From contig CM073552.1 of assembly GCA_037074615.1 (NCBI GenBank), positions 20,870,019 to 20,934,018 of the forward strand: a stretch of DNA of 64,000 nt, in the 5' to 3' direction. Both the position numbers and the translations under genes were made by a program. Positions 1 to 11,765 of the stretch are shown here, in pieces (the first letter of the stretch is position 1; every line of letters starts with the position of its first letter). The notes beneath the pieces are model-generated. The model saw only the letters and a program-made list of their open reading frames with translations, was not told where the DNA came from and did no database searches. Source of the DNA: Leucaena leucocephala. Lineage: Eukaryota > Streptophyta > Magnoliopsida > Fabales > Fabaceae.

Positions 1-250
1 TGTGGTCTTTTAAATAATAAAGTGTCAAAATAAAAAATTTATGTATCATTTATCAAACCAAAGTTAATATTTTTATTAGCGAAGGGGCAAAATTATATCA
101 ATTTAAATATTTTAGGATATTAATTATCTTTCTAAAATTAGTTTGAGGTGTTAATTATACCCTTAAATATTTTAGGGTACTAATTACATATTTAAAATTA
201 GTTAGAGGTGCTAATTACTTTTCTAAATTAATTTAGGGAGCTAGATGTAT
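1..250. repeat. Partial fold-back element (right arm)
   Basis: AT-rich arm cut by the window edge. It matches the right arms of the elements at 1236-1930 and 48296-48950, sharing the stretch ending TTAGCGAAGGG. It contains a degenerate module of about 60 bp: TTAAATATTTTAGG starts at 103 and again at 163. No coding potential. Confidence 0.7.
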
Positions 251-264
251 ATTTATCCTAAAAA

Positions 265-630
265 TTAAATTTATTTTACGAATTAAGATGCAAATGTATT
301 TATAAAGTTCTAGTATTTCTCAATACGGCCTTAGCATCATAAAAATTTTTTTTATGCAAAATTGCACGCGCCGTTAAGTACTTAATGTCCGTTTTTTTGT
401 TTTTAATAAAAATAATGAAATTGTTCAGGTTCCTCTTTAGTCTTTAGCAAAAATCACAACTAAGTACCCGACTCCATAACCCCATCTCTCTCCTTTTAGA
501 TTCTGGAGAGAATTACAATTAATAACCTTATACTTTCGTATCTACTCTTTCTTTTTGTTCTTTATTATGTAGAATATTTTTCTTCTTTACTCTATAGAAT
601 AAAGGAAAGGGTATATTTTGAAAGCATAGG
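265..630. repeat. Duplicated UGT-flank block, copy 1
   Basis: This block is repeated at about 13690-14025, including the segments GCAAAAATCACAACTAAGTA and CTCTCTCCTTTTAGATT. A shorter third copy lies near 18700-18820. It abuts the UGT remnant that follows, so it looks like DNA that travelled with UGT copies. No gene seen in it. Confidence 0.7.
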
Positions 631-654
631 ATTATGGCCCAGAAGAAGTTATGA

Positions 655-945
655 AATAAGATATTTGGTGGTGATTGGATTATCAAATCGGACTGACCAG
701 CACGGATTCAAAGTGCATATTGTGGATGTTTGGAAAGTGGGAATCCAAACTCCAATGAAAGGTGAGGAAGGGATTCTTAGAGGAGAGCTTTGAAACATTT
801 CATAAAAGAAGTAATGGAAAGTGAAAAGGGGAAAGAAAGGAATGATAATGACACCAAAAGGAAGAATTTGATTCGGAATTCTATGGATGAGGGAGGAAGT
901 GGTCATCTATTGCAGAATTTGTGGCTAAAATTTTTCTTTCACGTG
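655..945 (+). pseudogene. UGT74-like 3'-end remnant
   Basis: Only about the last 280 bp of UGT exon 2 survive. Reading frames resemble the intact copies around IVDVWKVGI, then the C-terminal helix region rich in ESEKGKE and the NEGGS-like end. The PSPG sugar-donor box and everything 5' are missing. The frame breaks after RGEL, where a stop (TGA) follows. Immediately upstream is the duplicated flank block rather than the rest of the gene, so this is a broken copy and not a window-edge effect. Confidence 0.85.
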
Positions 946-959
946 GCTCAAGGGACAAA

Positions 960-1215
960 GATATTACTATAGAAAAAGACTGGGAAAATGGAATAGGTGG
1001 AATAGTTATATATTTTAGTTTTTAGTTAAAATAATTTAATATTTTAATTAATAAAGTTACAGCTTCATCGTCAAAATATTGAAAGGTGTACCTATGCTAA
1101 AGTTAATTTGTCTTTATGTCTGACACTCCCCCAACATAAATATAAAGTACCGTCTTTTGTCTTGTAATTTGTGGCTGGTTAATGGACCAACAAGGCCAAT
1201 TTTATTACATGTGAC
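960..1215. repeat. UGT 3'-flank copy
   Basis: Sequence following the UGT remnant, including GTCTGACACTCCCCCAA. It recurs at 16800-16975 and, shorter, at 11765-11870 behind another UGT copy. These are parallel 3' flanks of duplicated UGT genes. No gene seen. Confidence 0.7.
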
Positions 1216-1235
1216 TTGTGAGTTGTGAGCATTTA

Positions 1236-1930
1236 AAAAAATAAATATATCTAATATTTTAAATTAATTTTAAAAAAATAATTAATTTTTTAAAATATTT
1301 AAAGATATAATCAGTATCTTAAATTAATTTTAGAGATATAATTAACACCTTAAAATATTTAAGGGTATAATTAATACCTCAAACTAATTTTAAAAGAGTA
1401 ATTAATACTTTAAAATATTTAAATTAGTATAATTTTATATTTTTATTAATAAAAATACTAACTTTCGTTTTATATATGTTACATAAATTTTTTATTTTGA
1501 CATATTATTATTTAAAAAACTACATGTATAATATTATTTTAATAAATTACCCTAAATAAACCATGTAATTTCTTGATCTTTACATACAAATTTTATACAA
1601 TATCAATTTTAGAGTTTATTTAATATTCTTGTTTAAACAACATGATACATATGACTTTTTAAATAATAATATGTCAAAATAAAAAGTTAATGTGATATGG
1701 ATCAGATATAAATTTATATTTATATTAAAAAAATAATATAATTATATTAATTTAAATATTTTAGGATACTGGTCATACTTCTAAAATTAGTTTAAAATAT
1801 TAATTATACTATTAAATATTTTAGAATGTTGATTTATATTTAAAATTAATTTAAAATATTAATTATATTTTTAAATATTTAAAAATATTAATTATTTTTT
1901 TAAAATTAATTTAAGATATTTAATATACCT
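1236..1930. repeat. Fold-back element, about 690 bp
   Basis: The left part (1240-1530) is an imperfect reverse complement of the right part (1640-1925). The central arms share GACATATTATTATTTAAA and its complement. Each arm carries degenerate modules of about 60 bp around TTAAATATTT and AAAATTAGTTT. The same architecture is at 48296-48950. There is no ORF, so it is a non-coding long-hairpin element of unknown class. Confidence 0.7.
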
Positions 1931-1942
1931 ATAGAAAAGAAT

Positions 1943-2080
1943 AGTTTGACATGTGAATGGAAGCATGAAAAAACGTGATGAAGCGTGTGTGACAGCCTCC
2001 TTCACGCCAATGACCGCTCATTGATTTACGCATCTGCCTCGCTTGCAACGGCTAACCATGCATACACCACGCTCCACCTA
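1943..2080. repeat. Duplicated block with 14790-14960
   Basis: A relatively GC-rich stretch containing AACGTGATGAAGCGTGTGTG and GCAACGGCTAACCATGCA. It is repeated at 14790-14960, where the last motif occurs twice. No credible coding region. The following 2081-2628 is plain AT-rich DNA in which I see nothing. Confidence 0.65.
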
Positions 2081-2636
2081 TATTTTTTTTAAAAAAAAAT
2101 ATATATCAAATTTTTTATATTTATTTTGTCAGTTTTTTAATCCAATATGTATATTTATTTAACTTAAATTTACCAAAAAAAAATAATAACACACATAGTT
2201 AAATATAATTAAAAAAATTTAAAAAAATAAATATAAAAAATTTAATGTAAGAATAGTCTTTTTTTTAAATCCCCTTATGTTTAAATTATATTTTAATAGG
2301 ATATACCAATAAAACCAACATTTATTGGCACAAATAGTACTTTTTTTAAAACAAAACTTTGGTGAGGATAACATTAAAATAAAATATCACCTAATATTTT
2401 AATTTATTTATGGTTACTATTTTAATTTTATTTGTAATATAATTTTACTTATAATTTTTTTTAATTTAATATAATTTTACCTATACTTCTTTTTAATTTA
2501 TTACAATTTTATCAATAATCTTATTTCTTAAGTACTAATAATTGCACTATATTAAAAAGATTATAAGTATAATTGTATCAAATTAAAAAGATTATGGATA
2601 AAATTATAACACAAATAAAATTAGGATACTGATAGC

Positions 2637-3151
2637 TAGGGATGGAAACAGGCTAGGCCTTGGCCTTAACAGGCTAGGCCTTGCCTTAACAGGCCAAGCC
2701 TTTTAAGTGATAATCTAGCATGTGCCTGGCCTGTAGCATGTTGTAGGTTAATTTTTTAGCCTAAGCTTGGCCTAAAAATATATTTAGCCTGGTCTAAAGC
2801 CTGTTAAAAGAGCATGTTTGATCAAAATTTATTGTCTAATTATTGTTATAAAAAAATAACAATAAAATTTACAACAATATGTGTTAGCATCATAATCTGA
2901 TTATTATATTATGTTTAATAGGTGGTAAGTTCGACACCTACCTATTACACTTTCATACTACATATATTTTGAATAACAGACACAAGCCGCCTGACAGACC
3001 TAACCGACTTCTTAACAAGCATCAGCCTAGCTTTATAAAGAAAATATATTTTTATATAGGCCTTAGCCTGTGTATTTTTTACAATAGGTTAGGCCAAATA
3101 CAAGCCGGGTTAGAGGCTCCTGACAGACTGCCTGGCTTATTTCTATCCCTA
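2637..3151. mobile_element. hAT-type MITE (515 bp)
   Basis: The terminal inverted repeats begin TAGGGATGGAAACAGGC on the left and, read inward, TAGGGATAGAAATAAGCC on the right. The element is flanked by a perfect 8-bp target-site duplication, CTGATAGC, at 2629-2636 and 3152-3159. Eight-base duplications with TAGGG termini are typical of hAT elements. The interior repeats GGCCTTGGCC-like words and has no transposase, so it is non-autonomous. Confidence 0.9.
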
Positions 3152-3209
3152 CTGATAGCATATAAGAAATATAATTAAGATATTAGGTATTACTTTATTC
3201 ATAACATTA

Positions 3210-3625
3210 TTATTAGTGCAGTGGATGCAAGGATAATATTAGTATTCTTTTTTATCTTAACTTGATATACTCTTATCTATACTCATCCAGTTTTTAATAT
3301 AAGAGTTAATTTTAGTCTTAAATACAAAATTTAATTTTTATATTTATATCATTTTAATTATTTTTATTTATACTCTTTTAATAATAATAAAATAAAATAA
3401 AAATGATTAAAAAGTTATAGAAAAATCACGTAATGTGAACTATCTCAATTAATTTATTTAATTTAATTTAATTAATTAAATAATTTTTATATTAAATATT
3501 AATTATTAAAATAAGTTCAAATTCTCTCTCTCTCTTTCTCTAATATAAATAATGCCGTCGGTGCTTATCTTGTCCCCATATAGCAAGATGCCGTTGTCAA
3601 CTCGTTATCGTCTTCCTTGTGCAGA
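3210..3625. repeat. Duplicated upstream block of UGT copy 1
   Basis: This contains GCAAGGATAATATTAGTATT near 3227 and AATGCCGTCGGTGC near 3551, followed by TTGTCAACTCGTTATCG. The same words recur at 17770-18435 upstream of the second intact UGT, so the duplicated region reached at least this far upstream. A short CT run lies at 3523-3540. No gene. Confidence 0.65.
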
Positions 3626-3654
3626 AGAAAATTAGGACTGTGCATATCTATGTA

Positions 3655-4075
3655 TATTATAGGCTTTACAAGGGTTTAGAAAATAACTTATAAAAAAAAA
3701 ATTATAGAAAAAAATTTATAAAAAAAAATAATTTTAAAAAAACGAATGTTTAGATAATTATTAGTAGATGGGTTTTTGTTATTGATAAATTATTAAAAAT
3801 AGTATGATTTTATTAAAAGTATGAAAGATGAAAAGAGAGAGAGGAGAGGGTAGAAAGAGAGAGGAGAGAGGAAAGAGGGTAAAAAAAAGATATGAGAAAA
3901 GACAGATAATAGATGATAAAAAAGAAAGAAGGGAGAGGGTGTAAAAAAAAATAGTAATTGAGTAGTTCATAAGCCTTTTTACTATTAAAAAATTAATCTA
4001 AATAATTTATTCAAAATTTTAATTTTAAACTATAATTTAAGAGTTTCTCAAACACACATGTCAAACTAACAAAAA
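3655..4075. mobile_element. Non-autonomous DNA element with GA-rich core
   Basis: AT-rich ends with loosely inverted termini (GGTTTAGAAAATAACTTATA at the left, a counterpart near 4040 at the right) surround a purine-rich core of GAGAGAGGAGAGGG-like runs at 3830-3945. Related copies lie at 13015-13600, 17225-17757 and 20810-21290. No transposase is present. The superfamily is uncertain. Confidence 0.6.
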
Positions 4076-4386
4076 ATAACAGAGAAAAAAATAACATGTT
4101 GAGTTAGCAAGTTAACAAGATTTAATAAGAACTCCCAGATTTCTGCTATGTGTTACATAAAGAGTAGAAAAGAAAAAATTATACTAATTCATTTTATTAT
4201 AGTTAAAATTTTTAAATACCTATATAATTAATCGCTAATCCTATTAAAATAGGATTTAAAATTTTTGAAAGATTAAATTTAAATTATTAATTTTATATTC
4301 TAAACAAAAGAACTGAAAATACTTAATGAAATCGATGTAAAATTGAGGGAAAAGAAGTTAAAAGAAGTAATTAACATTCCCATGGT

Positions 4387-4440
4387 CACGTGTCCCACGC
4401 GGTTTCAAATCATTTTTCTGCCTTTTTTGGCTATATATAG
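4387..4440 (+). promoter_or_regulatory. G-box and TATA box of UGT copy 1
   Basis: A perfect G-box CACGTG lies at 4387-4392 and a TATA box (CTATATATAG) at 4431-4440, 64 bp before the UGT start codon. With normal spacing, transcription would start near 4463. An ATG at 4458, in another frame, would then fall just before or at the transcript start. Confidence 0.65.
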
Positions 4441-4503
4441 ATATTCACATCGATATCATGGAACGCGGATTATTTCAACCTAGCCCGTGCAAGAGGGATA
4501 TTC

Positions 4504-6977
4504 ATGGCGGATCAATGGAAAGCTCATTGTCTTCTAGTGTCCCATCCATCTCAAGGCCATGTAAACCCAATGGTTCAGTTCTCCAAGCGCTTACAACACC
4601 ACAAAGTGAAAGCCACATTTGTCACCACTCGTTCGTTCTTCAGAAAAGTTACCATTCCTAAATCTTCCATAGCTTTTGAAGCCATCTCAGATGGCTTCGA
4701 CGAAGGAGGAAAAACAGCAGCAAAGAGTATCGAAGCTTATATAGAAAGCTTGCGGGAGGTTGGATCTGAAACCCTCTCTGAACTTCTTGAGAAGCTCTCC
4801 AAAAATGGCTCCCCTGTGGATTGCGTTATTTATGATACTTTCATTCCATGGGTTCTCGATGTGGCGAAGAAATTTGGGATTCTCGGTGCTGCGTTTATGA
4901 CCCAATCTTGTACTACTAATAGCATTTACTTCAATGTTCGTAAAGGGACTCTGAAACTTCCCATCAAGGAGAGTAAGATTTTGCTTCCTCCATTACCAGA
5001 ACTTGAGCCTACAGATTTGCCATCGTTTTGTTATGTTCATTATGGGATGTACCCATACATTTGGGAGTATGTTGTTAAACATTTTTCCACCATTGGAAAA
5101 GCTGATTGGGTCTTCGCCAACACTATTTATGAACTGGAGCATCAGGTATGTGGATATGCAGATCTTCTGTAATAGAATCATTATTAATTTGTGAAATTAT
5201 ATTTTTAGCTTTCATACAGGTCTTTTTGTTTGAATTTGGTGGGATTTTGCAAGAATTCCCAGTTTCGTAATTTTTTATTGAATAAATACTGGATATCATT
5301 CTTCATCAATTTCCACCCGACTGAGGCAAGGTGGAGATTGATCAAGGGTACAAAAGGGCCATAATTTCGCAAGGTAATTTGCTGTTGCTAACTTCTGCCT
5401 AGGGGTGTGCCTAAGTAGAACCTGCCAATTCGTATGCAAAATTAACCTAATGTCTCTAAAGGGGTGATTCGGATCACAACCTCTAATAAAAAAAAAAATC
5501 AATGGCCTCTATACAATCAGAATAGATCACAATACTGTTAAAACTCTTGGACCAGCATAGCTGCAGACCATTAATGATTCCTAGCATTTCTGCAATTACA
5601 GGGGGGACCAAAGTTAGCTTGCAGCTAAAACCGCATATCCAGTTACCATCTTTATATCTAATAGCACCTCCACATCCACTCGTTCCTTCCTGTAACACAG
5701 AACCAGTTTCGTATTCTTATTGTTTTTTTTTTCTCGAAAACTGTTCTATTCTACAGTTACCTATTCTTTCCCTAAATTCTTAATTTGGTACCCATTGTTT
5801 TTCTCCTTATTAAATCCTTTAATTTTACTTTATTAGTTCCGTCCTGACTTTGATATGTTAGCACTATTAGCCCCTGGACATAAGGTAATTGTGCTAAATT
5901 AAATGTTTTATTAAAAAAAAGGATGGATACTAAATTAAAATTTGAAAGAAAATAGAGGTACCTTCAAAATAGTTTTCCCTGTTTTTTAATTAGAGGGTAG
6001 TTATTAACCGTCTGAGATTATAAATGTAGTTACTAAGTGTCTCAGATTATAAAGGGGATTAAATCTATGACCTCACACTTGTAGAAGAGCTTTCTAACTA
6101 CTAGGTAGAAGAGCTTTCTAGCTACGAAGTCATTGGGTGGGACGAGGCTGCTTCTTGTTGTTCTTTTAGTACTTTCTGGCATAAAACTTCCTTGCTCCAG
6201 TATGCTGTTGTTTTTTAACTGAACTGATCATTAAAAGCTCTCAATCAGGTGGTGGATTGGATGAGAAAGACGTGGCCATTGAAGACAATAGGACCAACTC
6301 TTCCATCCATGTTCTTAGACAAGAAGATCCAGGACGATTATGAATATGATCTGAACATGTTCAAACCCAAAAATGATCTTTGCATTGAATGGCTTCAAAA
6401 TAAGCCTAAATCCTCAGTTGTATATGTCTCCTTTGGAAGTGTAGCATCTCATAGTGAGGAGCAAATGCAGGAACTTGCATGGGGCTTGATAGATAGTGAC
6501 GCTTATTTCGTGTGGGTGGTTAGGGAATCTGAAGAGGCCAAGCTCCCAAAGAACATTCTAGAAATTATATCCTCGGAGAATAAGGGTTTGATCTTGACAT
6601 GGTGTCCCCAACTGAGAGTACTGTCACATGAGGCTGTGGGATGCTTTGTTACTCACTGTGGGTGGAATTCGACCTTAGAAGCTATGAATTTTGGAGTTCC
6701 AATGATTGGCGTACCAGATTGGAGTGATCAACTTGCTAATTTGAAGAATATTGTGGATGTTTGGAAAGTGGGAATTAGAGCTCCAATGGACGAGAAAAGG
6801 TTTCTGAGGCGAGAAACGTTGAAAGATTGCATAAAGGTAGTAATGGAAAGTGAAAAGGGAAAAGAAATGAAGGACACTGCCATCAAATGGAAGAACGTGA
6901 TTAGGAATTCTATTAATGAAGGAGGAAGTTCTGATCGAGATATTGCAGAGTTCGTGGCTAAGATTTCTCAGCGCTAG
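4504..6977 (+). CDS. UDP-glycosyltransferase, UGT74-like (copy 1, intact)
   Basis: Two exons, 4504-5145 and 6249-6977, joined at GAGCATCAG/GTATGT and AATCAG/GTGGTG, encode 456 aa, the usual UGT length. The N-terminal acceptor domain has SHPSQGHVNP, with the presumed catalytic His19, and IYDTF, with the partner Asp111. The 44-residue PSPG donor-binding box runs from residue 332 (WCPQ) to 375 and ends in Gln, as in UDP-glucose users. UGT74 enzymes are cytosolic and glucosylate small acids, thiohydroximates or phenolics. The acceptor here cannot be read from sequence. The start follows a TATA box by 64 bp. The intron carries an antisense LINE fragment. The protein is nearly identical to the copy at 21414-24104. 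Confidence 0.93.
5270..5702 (-). mobile_element. Antisense LINE 3' fragment in the UGT intron
   Basis: On the minus strand this reads as the RNase H-like domain of a plant non-LTR retrotransposon (GCGGAIRYKDGNW, IYSDCIEAID, HTPRQKLATANYLAK), with a frame break at an A-run near 5488. The flanking duplication CCAGTTTCGTA lies at 5259-5269 and 5703-5713. The T-run at 5271 is the poly(A) tail in reverse. The same insertion lies in the second UGT gene. Confidence 0.85.
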
Positions 6978-7112
6978 TGAGCTTCATGATCTTTAACTAT
7001 AGTTGAGTCTGAATAAAAGATTTGAAACTCTTGTGGTGTGCTTGTTAAAGGTTAATTCAAAAATACTGTATCCTCATTGCAACAGTATGCAACGGAGCAC
7101 CTATTTCTGTCT
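6978..7112 (+). terminator. 3' untranslated and processing region of UGT copy 1
   Basis: Downstream of the TAG stop lies an AATAAA signal at about 7012-7017 (GAATAAAAGATT), shared with the second intact gene at about 24139. Polyadenylation is expected shortly after it. Confidence 0.5.
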
Positions 7113-7262
7113 TTTTTTTTTTTTTTGTGGTTGAAATAAAGGGTAAGCATTGATGACATGAGATTATAAGTGAAATCGTGAATCTGCGACTTTCTATTTA
7201 CAGAGAGCTTCAATGCCATTAGGCTATAAGTCCGGTGAACACCTACTTTCTCTTGTGAGAAG
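7113..7262 (-). mobile_element. tRNA-derived SINE (copy shared by both UGT genes)
   Basis: This starts with a long T-run (7115-7129), the reverse of a poly(A) tail. On the minus strand it shows box A-like TAGCCTAATGGCATTGAAGC and, further on, box B-like CAGATTCACGATTTC. The same insertion follows the second UGT gene at 24243-24390, so it predates the duplication. Boxes are degenerate. Confidence 0.55.
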
Positions 7263-9091
7263 CAAAAGAGCTTTAATTCTATTGCTACTTTAATTTGTCT
7301 TCATTGAGGATGAGACAATAATATGCTGAAATGCCCATATAACCGAATAGAATTTTGAATGATGCTATCATGGGGTAAAATCTGTAATATAGAGGTTAAA
7401 TTTGATTGAATTCCTTTTATGGAAGTAATAACTTGGTTATTTGGCAGCAAACAAGTGTTAAATTGAAGGCGAAAAGAAGGGAAAGTAGTGATTTTTTGCC
7501 TTTTAAATTTTCTGGTTGTTGAGCACTTCTCCCACCCTTAAATCGTGTTCTGTTGGCTGAAGAGAATAGGCAATTTGGACAAGAATTGTATAAGCCTTTT
7601 GGGGCCGTTTTCATAAAAGGAAGAAAATGTAGAGCAATTGAATGTAATTCCGTCACTTCTTCATCCTATTTTTTCATTTGGAAAAAGGGCAGAGCTGCAC
7701 TTTACTCCTTTAACTTCATGTAAGATTTTTCATTTGATCCGTTATCTTTATAAAATATATTTTCTAATTCTAATCTTGTTAGTCTCAAATGATTTTTTTG
7801 TGTGCAAGATATTGTTGCTTTAACAAAATTAAACTTAATATGATAGTATTTGTAAATGTTTTGTCAATAGTTAAGATTTCAATATCAATATTTTTTTGTT
7901 AATTAACATAACCTTGTTATGAGTAGAGAATTAAAAAGACACTTCATAAAATTAAGGGATTAAAATAAAGTTTTATGTGCATAAATTAGAGGACCAAATA
8001 CATATTTTTGTCTTCTAAAAACGTGTGAAAAATCGGGGGCTTGAGATCAGTTTTCTACGTTGGATAAGGATTTTGAAAGAGGAAATTGGAAGTTAGTTCT
8101 CGACAGAGAAAACTTTACTATTATAGAAGTTAAAGAATCTACCTTTTTCCTTGTACAAAGAGAATCCGCCTTTATTTATAGGACTCATGGGAAACTTCTA
8201 GAGACACATGTTCTACTAATAATTTTTTAAAAGAAAAAGATTTAATTAAGGTGATCCGAGGATTTATCAAACTTTCAAGTTCAAAATTTAATTTTTCATT
8301 AATAAAATTCTCTCGATAGTAAAAATTTATCTTATAACTTTGTGAGTTGTAAACAAATTCTTTCTTTGACTGGACTAACTTTTGTTAATATTCTGTTGGT
8401 ATTTATCACAGCTTTCAACTACTAATATTGACTGCATCATACAATTTTCAGTTAACACCCCACCGTGTGGAATAGTGCTATTTAGAAAATAAACTCAAGA
8501 TAATGTACTAGTGACAATTGGATTATGGGTCGTGACTTGCATAGATAATAGTTCAAGACCCAAAAAAACATTTGGGTGAAATTAAATTTATTTTCCAAGC
8601 AAGATTCTATTCTTTGATAGAAATATGAAAGCTAGACCTAAATATAGAAGCTAGCTAGAAAACTAATTTATAAATATTTAAAAATTAATTAAGTTAATTT
8701 TTTTTAAATATAATAAGGCAATCTAAATCTTCTAAAGAAAAGACTGAATGATTTATAGAAGACAAAAACTTAGAGAATACATTGCTTGCTTTTCTTAGAA
8801 AATTAGTTAAGTTAATTATATGTAATAAATGGGTGTTAGTTTCTTTAAAATACTCTTTTAAAAACAATTATTTTAGTTGATTGAAAGAAACCCAATTTAA
8901 CATATATAATCAATAAGAATAATTGGAAGAAATTAAAGCATTATAAATTTAAAGAATAGAGTGGATTGAGGGAGAATTAGAAGTTGATATTATCACATGC
9001 CTCCTTCTCATCAATATAGCTTGGCCACTTGGCAACTATTATTCAAATCACTGTTATAGAAATTTGACATGTTAAAACTTTTTCGCCACAG
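7263..9091. other. Intergenic, AT-rich
   Basis: 7263-7670 is duplicated at 24390-25000 downstream of the second UGT, and homology ends near 7670. From 7671 to 9091 I see only AT-rich DNA with no gene. No UGT exon 1 lies upstream of the exon 2 that follows. Confidence 0.6.
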
Positions 9092-9655
9092 GTGGTGGAT
9101 TGGATGAGGAAGATGTGGCCAGGGAAGACAATAGGACCAACAGTACCATCCATGTTCTTAGACAAGAGAATCCAAAACGACCGCGATTATGGTATCAGCA
9201 TGTTCATGACCAAAAATGATGTTTGCATGAACTGGCTTCACAATAAGCCCAAATCATCAGTAATTTATGAAGTTTAGTAACTCTTGATGAAGATCAAATA
9301 GAGGAAATAGCTTGGGGTTTGATACATACCCAGAATTATTTCTTGCGGGTTGTTAGAGAATCTGAACTAGTCTGTTTTTCAAGAAATAGTTTCAGATAAT
9401 AATAAGGGTTTGATAGTGACATGGTGTCCTCTACTTTAAGTTATTGTCACATGAAGCTGTCGGATGCCTTGTTACTCATTGTGGTTCGAATTCAACGTTA
9501 GAAGCTCTGAGTTCAGGAGTTCCAATGATTGGAGTTCCACAATGGAGTGATCAAACCACGAATTTGAAGTATATTGTGGATGTTTGGAAAGTGGGAATTA
9601 GAGCTTTCATGGATGAAAAGGGGATTTAGAAGAGAAACGTGGATAAATTGCATAA
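9092..9655 (+). pseudogene. UGT74-like exon 2 without exon 1
   Basis: The fragment opens at a normal acceptor (CCACAG/GTGGTGGATTGG) and reads MRKMWPGKTIGPTVPSMFLD. Stops and frameshifts begin at SSVIYEV, where the conserved YVSFGS motif is damaged. The PSPG region is recognisable (SHEAVGC, THCGSNSTLEA) but Trp of CGWNS is now Ser. The 3' end is lost after CIKEMETK, about 70 bp before the next copy's exon 1. No exon 1 is present upstream, so this cannot encode a UGT. Confidence 0.9.
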
Positions 9656-9727
9656 AGGAAATGGAAACAAAAACTTTATTAGACCAACACAAATTAAGTT
9701 TGCTGCCACACGTAGTGTACAAATTAA

Positions 9728-11765
9728 TGGCGAAGGAATGAAAAGCTCATTGCCTTCTAGTGCCACATCCATTGCAAGGCCATGTAAACCCAATGCTCCA
9801 ATTCTCCAAGCGCTTACAACACCAAACGGTGAAAGCGACATTTGTTATCCCTCATTCTTTCTTGAAAAACATTATCACTTCTAAATATTCCATAGCTTTT
9901 GAAACTATCTGAGATGGCCATGGCGAAGGAGGAATAAAAGCAGCAGAGAGTGGTGAAGCTCATATAGAACGCTTTCGTAAAGTTGGATATCAAACCCTAC
10001 CTGAACTTCTTCACAGGCTCTCCAAAAATAATGGCTTCCCTCCAGTAGACTGTGTTATTTATGATACTTTTCTTCCATGGTTTCTTGATGTAGTCAAGAA
10101 ATTTGGCCTTTTTGGTGCTGTGTTTATGACTTAATCTTGTACCGTTAATAGCATTTACTACCATCTTCATCAAGGGACTTTGAAACTTCCGGTCATGGAG
10201 AGTAAAAATTTTGCTTCCTCCATTACCAGAACTTGTACCTTCAGATTTGCCCTCGTTTTTGTATGCTCAATATGTGGTGTTCCCATTGTTTTTGGGACTG
10301 TTTTGTTCTACATGTTTCTAACATTGGAAAAGCTGATTGGGTCCTCTCCAACACTGTTTATGAATTGGAGCATGAGATATCTGGGCGTATATGTGAAATT
10401 ATAGTTTTAATTTGTTCTGATTTTGGACTTTTGGTTTGAATTTGGTCTGTAAACGAGAAATTATATTGCATATATGGGTTTATATTACTTCTCTGAAAGC
10501 ATGCTATATGAGAAATGTGACCAAATTCACTTACGCACCTGTTTTTCTTTCTTTTAAAATTTTAGTGGAATTTTGCAAGAGTTTCCAGTTTCTTGGAAAA
10601 ATTAATATGAAAATCCTTAAATTTTCACTTAATTTTTAATCAGATTTTTTTTTTCATTAGGTCCTTATATGGTTTCATCTTGTTTTGATAAAGTCCCTAT
10701 AACTTTTTTCTTTTTACCAAGTACTTACAGTTTGATATATTTTTAATAAGTCCTTATAGTTTTTTTTTTGTACTCTTTAATAGCTTCCGAAAATTATATG
10801 GATATGTGATTAAAAATTATGTGAAATTATAAGGATCTATAGATTTTTTTTCCCTTTAAATTTTACTTTATGTTTTACTTCCTTTTCAGCCCATTTCATC
10901 TTTTGATAAAACTTCCATACACCAATATGTTGACCAACTTCTGGATGCTTGTTCTGAAATAAAGTGTGCTTTGTGATTGTGGTCATATTTTCCAAACATT
11001 CTTGTTTACAAAACTGATAATTAAAAGCTGATCTCATCAGGTGGTGGATTGGATGAGAAACATGTGGCCATTGAAGACAATAGGACCAACTCTGCCATCA
11101 ATGTTCTTAGACAAGAAGATCCAAGACGATGATAACTATGATATAAGAATATTCAAACCCAACAATGATCTTTGCATGGAATGGCTTCAAAATAATCCTA
11201 AATCCTCAGTTGTTTATGTCTCCTTTGGAAGTATAACATGTCTTAGTGAGGAGCAAATGAAGGAATTAGCATGGAGTTTGGTAGATAGCGACGCTTATTT
11301 CTTGTGGGTAGTTAGGGAATCTGAAGAGGCGAGGCTTCCAAAGAACATTCTAGAAATTATTGCATCAGAGAAGAATGGTTTGATCTTGACATGGTGATCG
11401 TAAGTAAGAGTATTGTCATCACATGAAGCTGTACTGTGTGATGTTTTGTTATTCCTTGTGGACGGAATTCTGCATTAGAAGCTTTGAGCTTAGGAGTTCC
11501 AATGATTGGAGTACCGAATTGGACAGATCAAAGTACTAATTCGAAGAATATTGTGGATGTTTGGGAAGTGGGAATTAGAGCTCCAATGGAAGATGAGAAA
11601 GGGATTCTTAGAGGAGAAACTTTGAAACATTGCATAAAACAAGTGATGGAAAGTGAAAAGGGAAAAGAAATGAAGGATAATGCCACCAAATGCAAGAATT
11701 TGATAAGGAATTCTACTGATGAAGGAGGAAGTTCTTATCAAAATATGGTGCATTTCGTGAAATGT
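9728..11765 (+). pseudogene. UGT74-like pseudogene, both exons present
   Basis: Exon 1 (9728-10375) starts ATG-GCG-AAG-GAA-TGA, a stop at codon 5. Another stop replaces Gln near 10132 (MT then TAA). The intron donor that is GT in the intact copies is AT here, so splicing is also lost. Exon 2 (11041-11765) is well kept (TIGPTLPSMFLDKKIQDD, VYVSFGS) until the PSPG box, where TGG-TGA at 11393-11398 and small insertions destroy WCPQ and THCGW. The C-terminal part is open again. Several independent lesions show long inactivity. Confidence 0.93.

Noticed and set aside
4687..5181. Minus-strand and +2 frames over UGT exon 1
   Set aside because: Shadows of the UGT reading frame. They recur in both copies only because the exon does.
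5483..5698. Functional RNase H gene in the UGT intron
   Set aside because: It is a truncated LINE tail with a frame break and target duplications, present at the same place in both paralogues.
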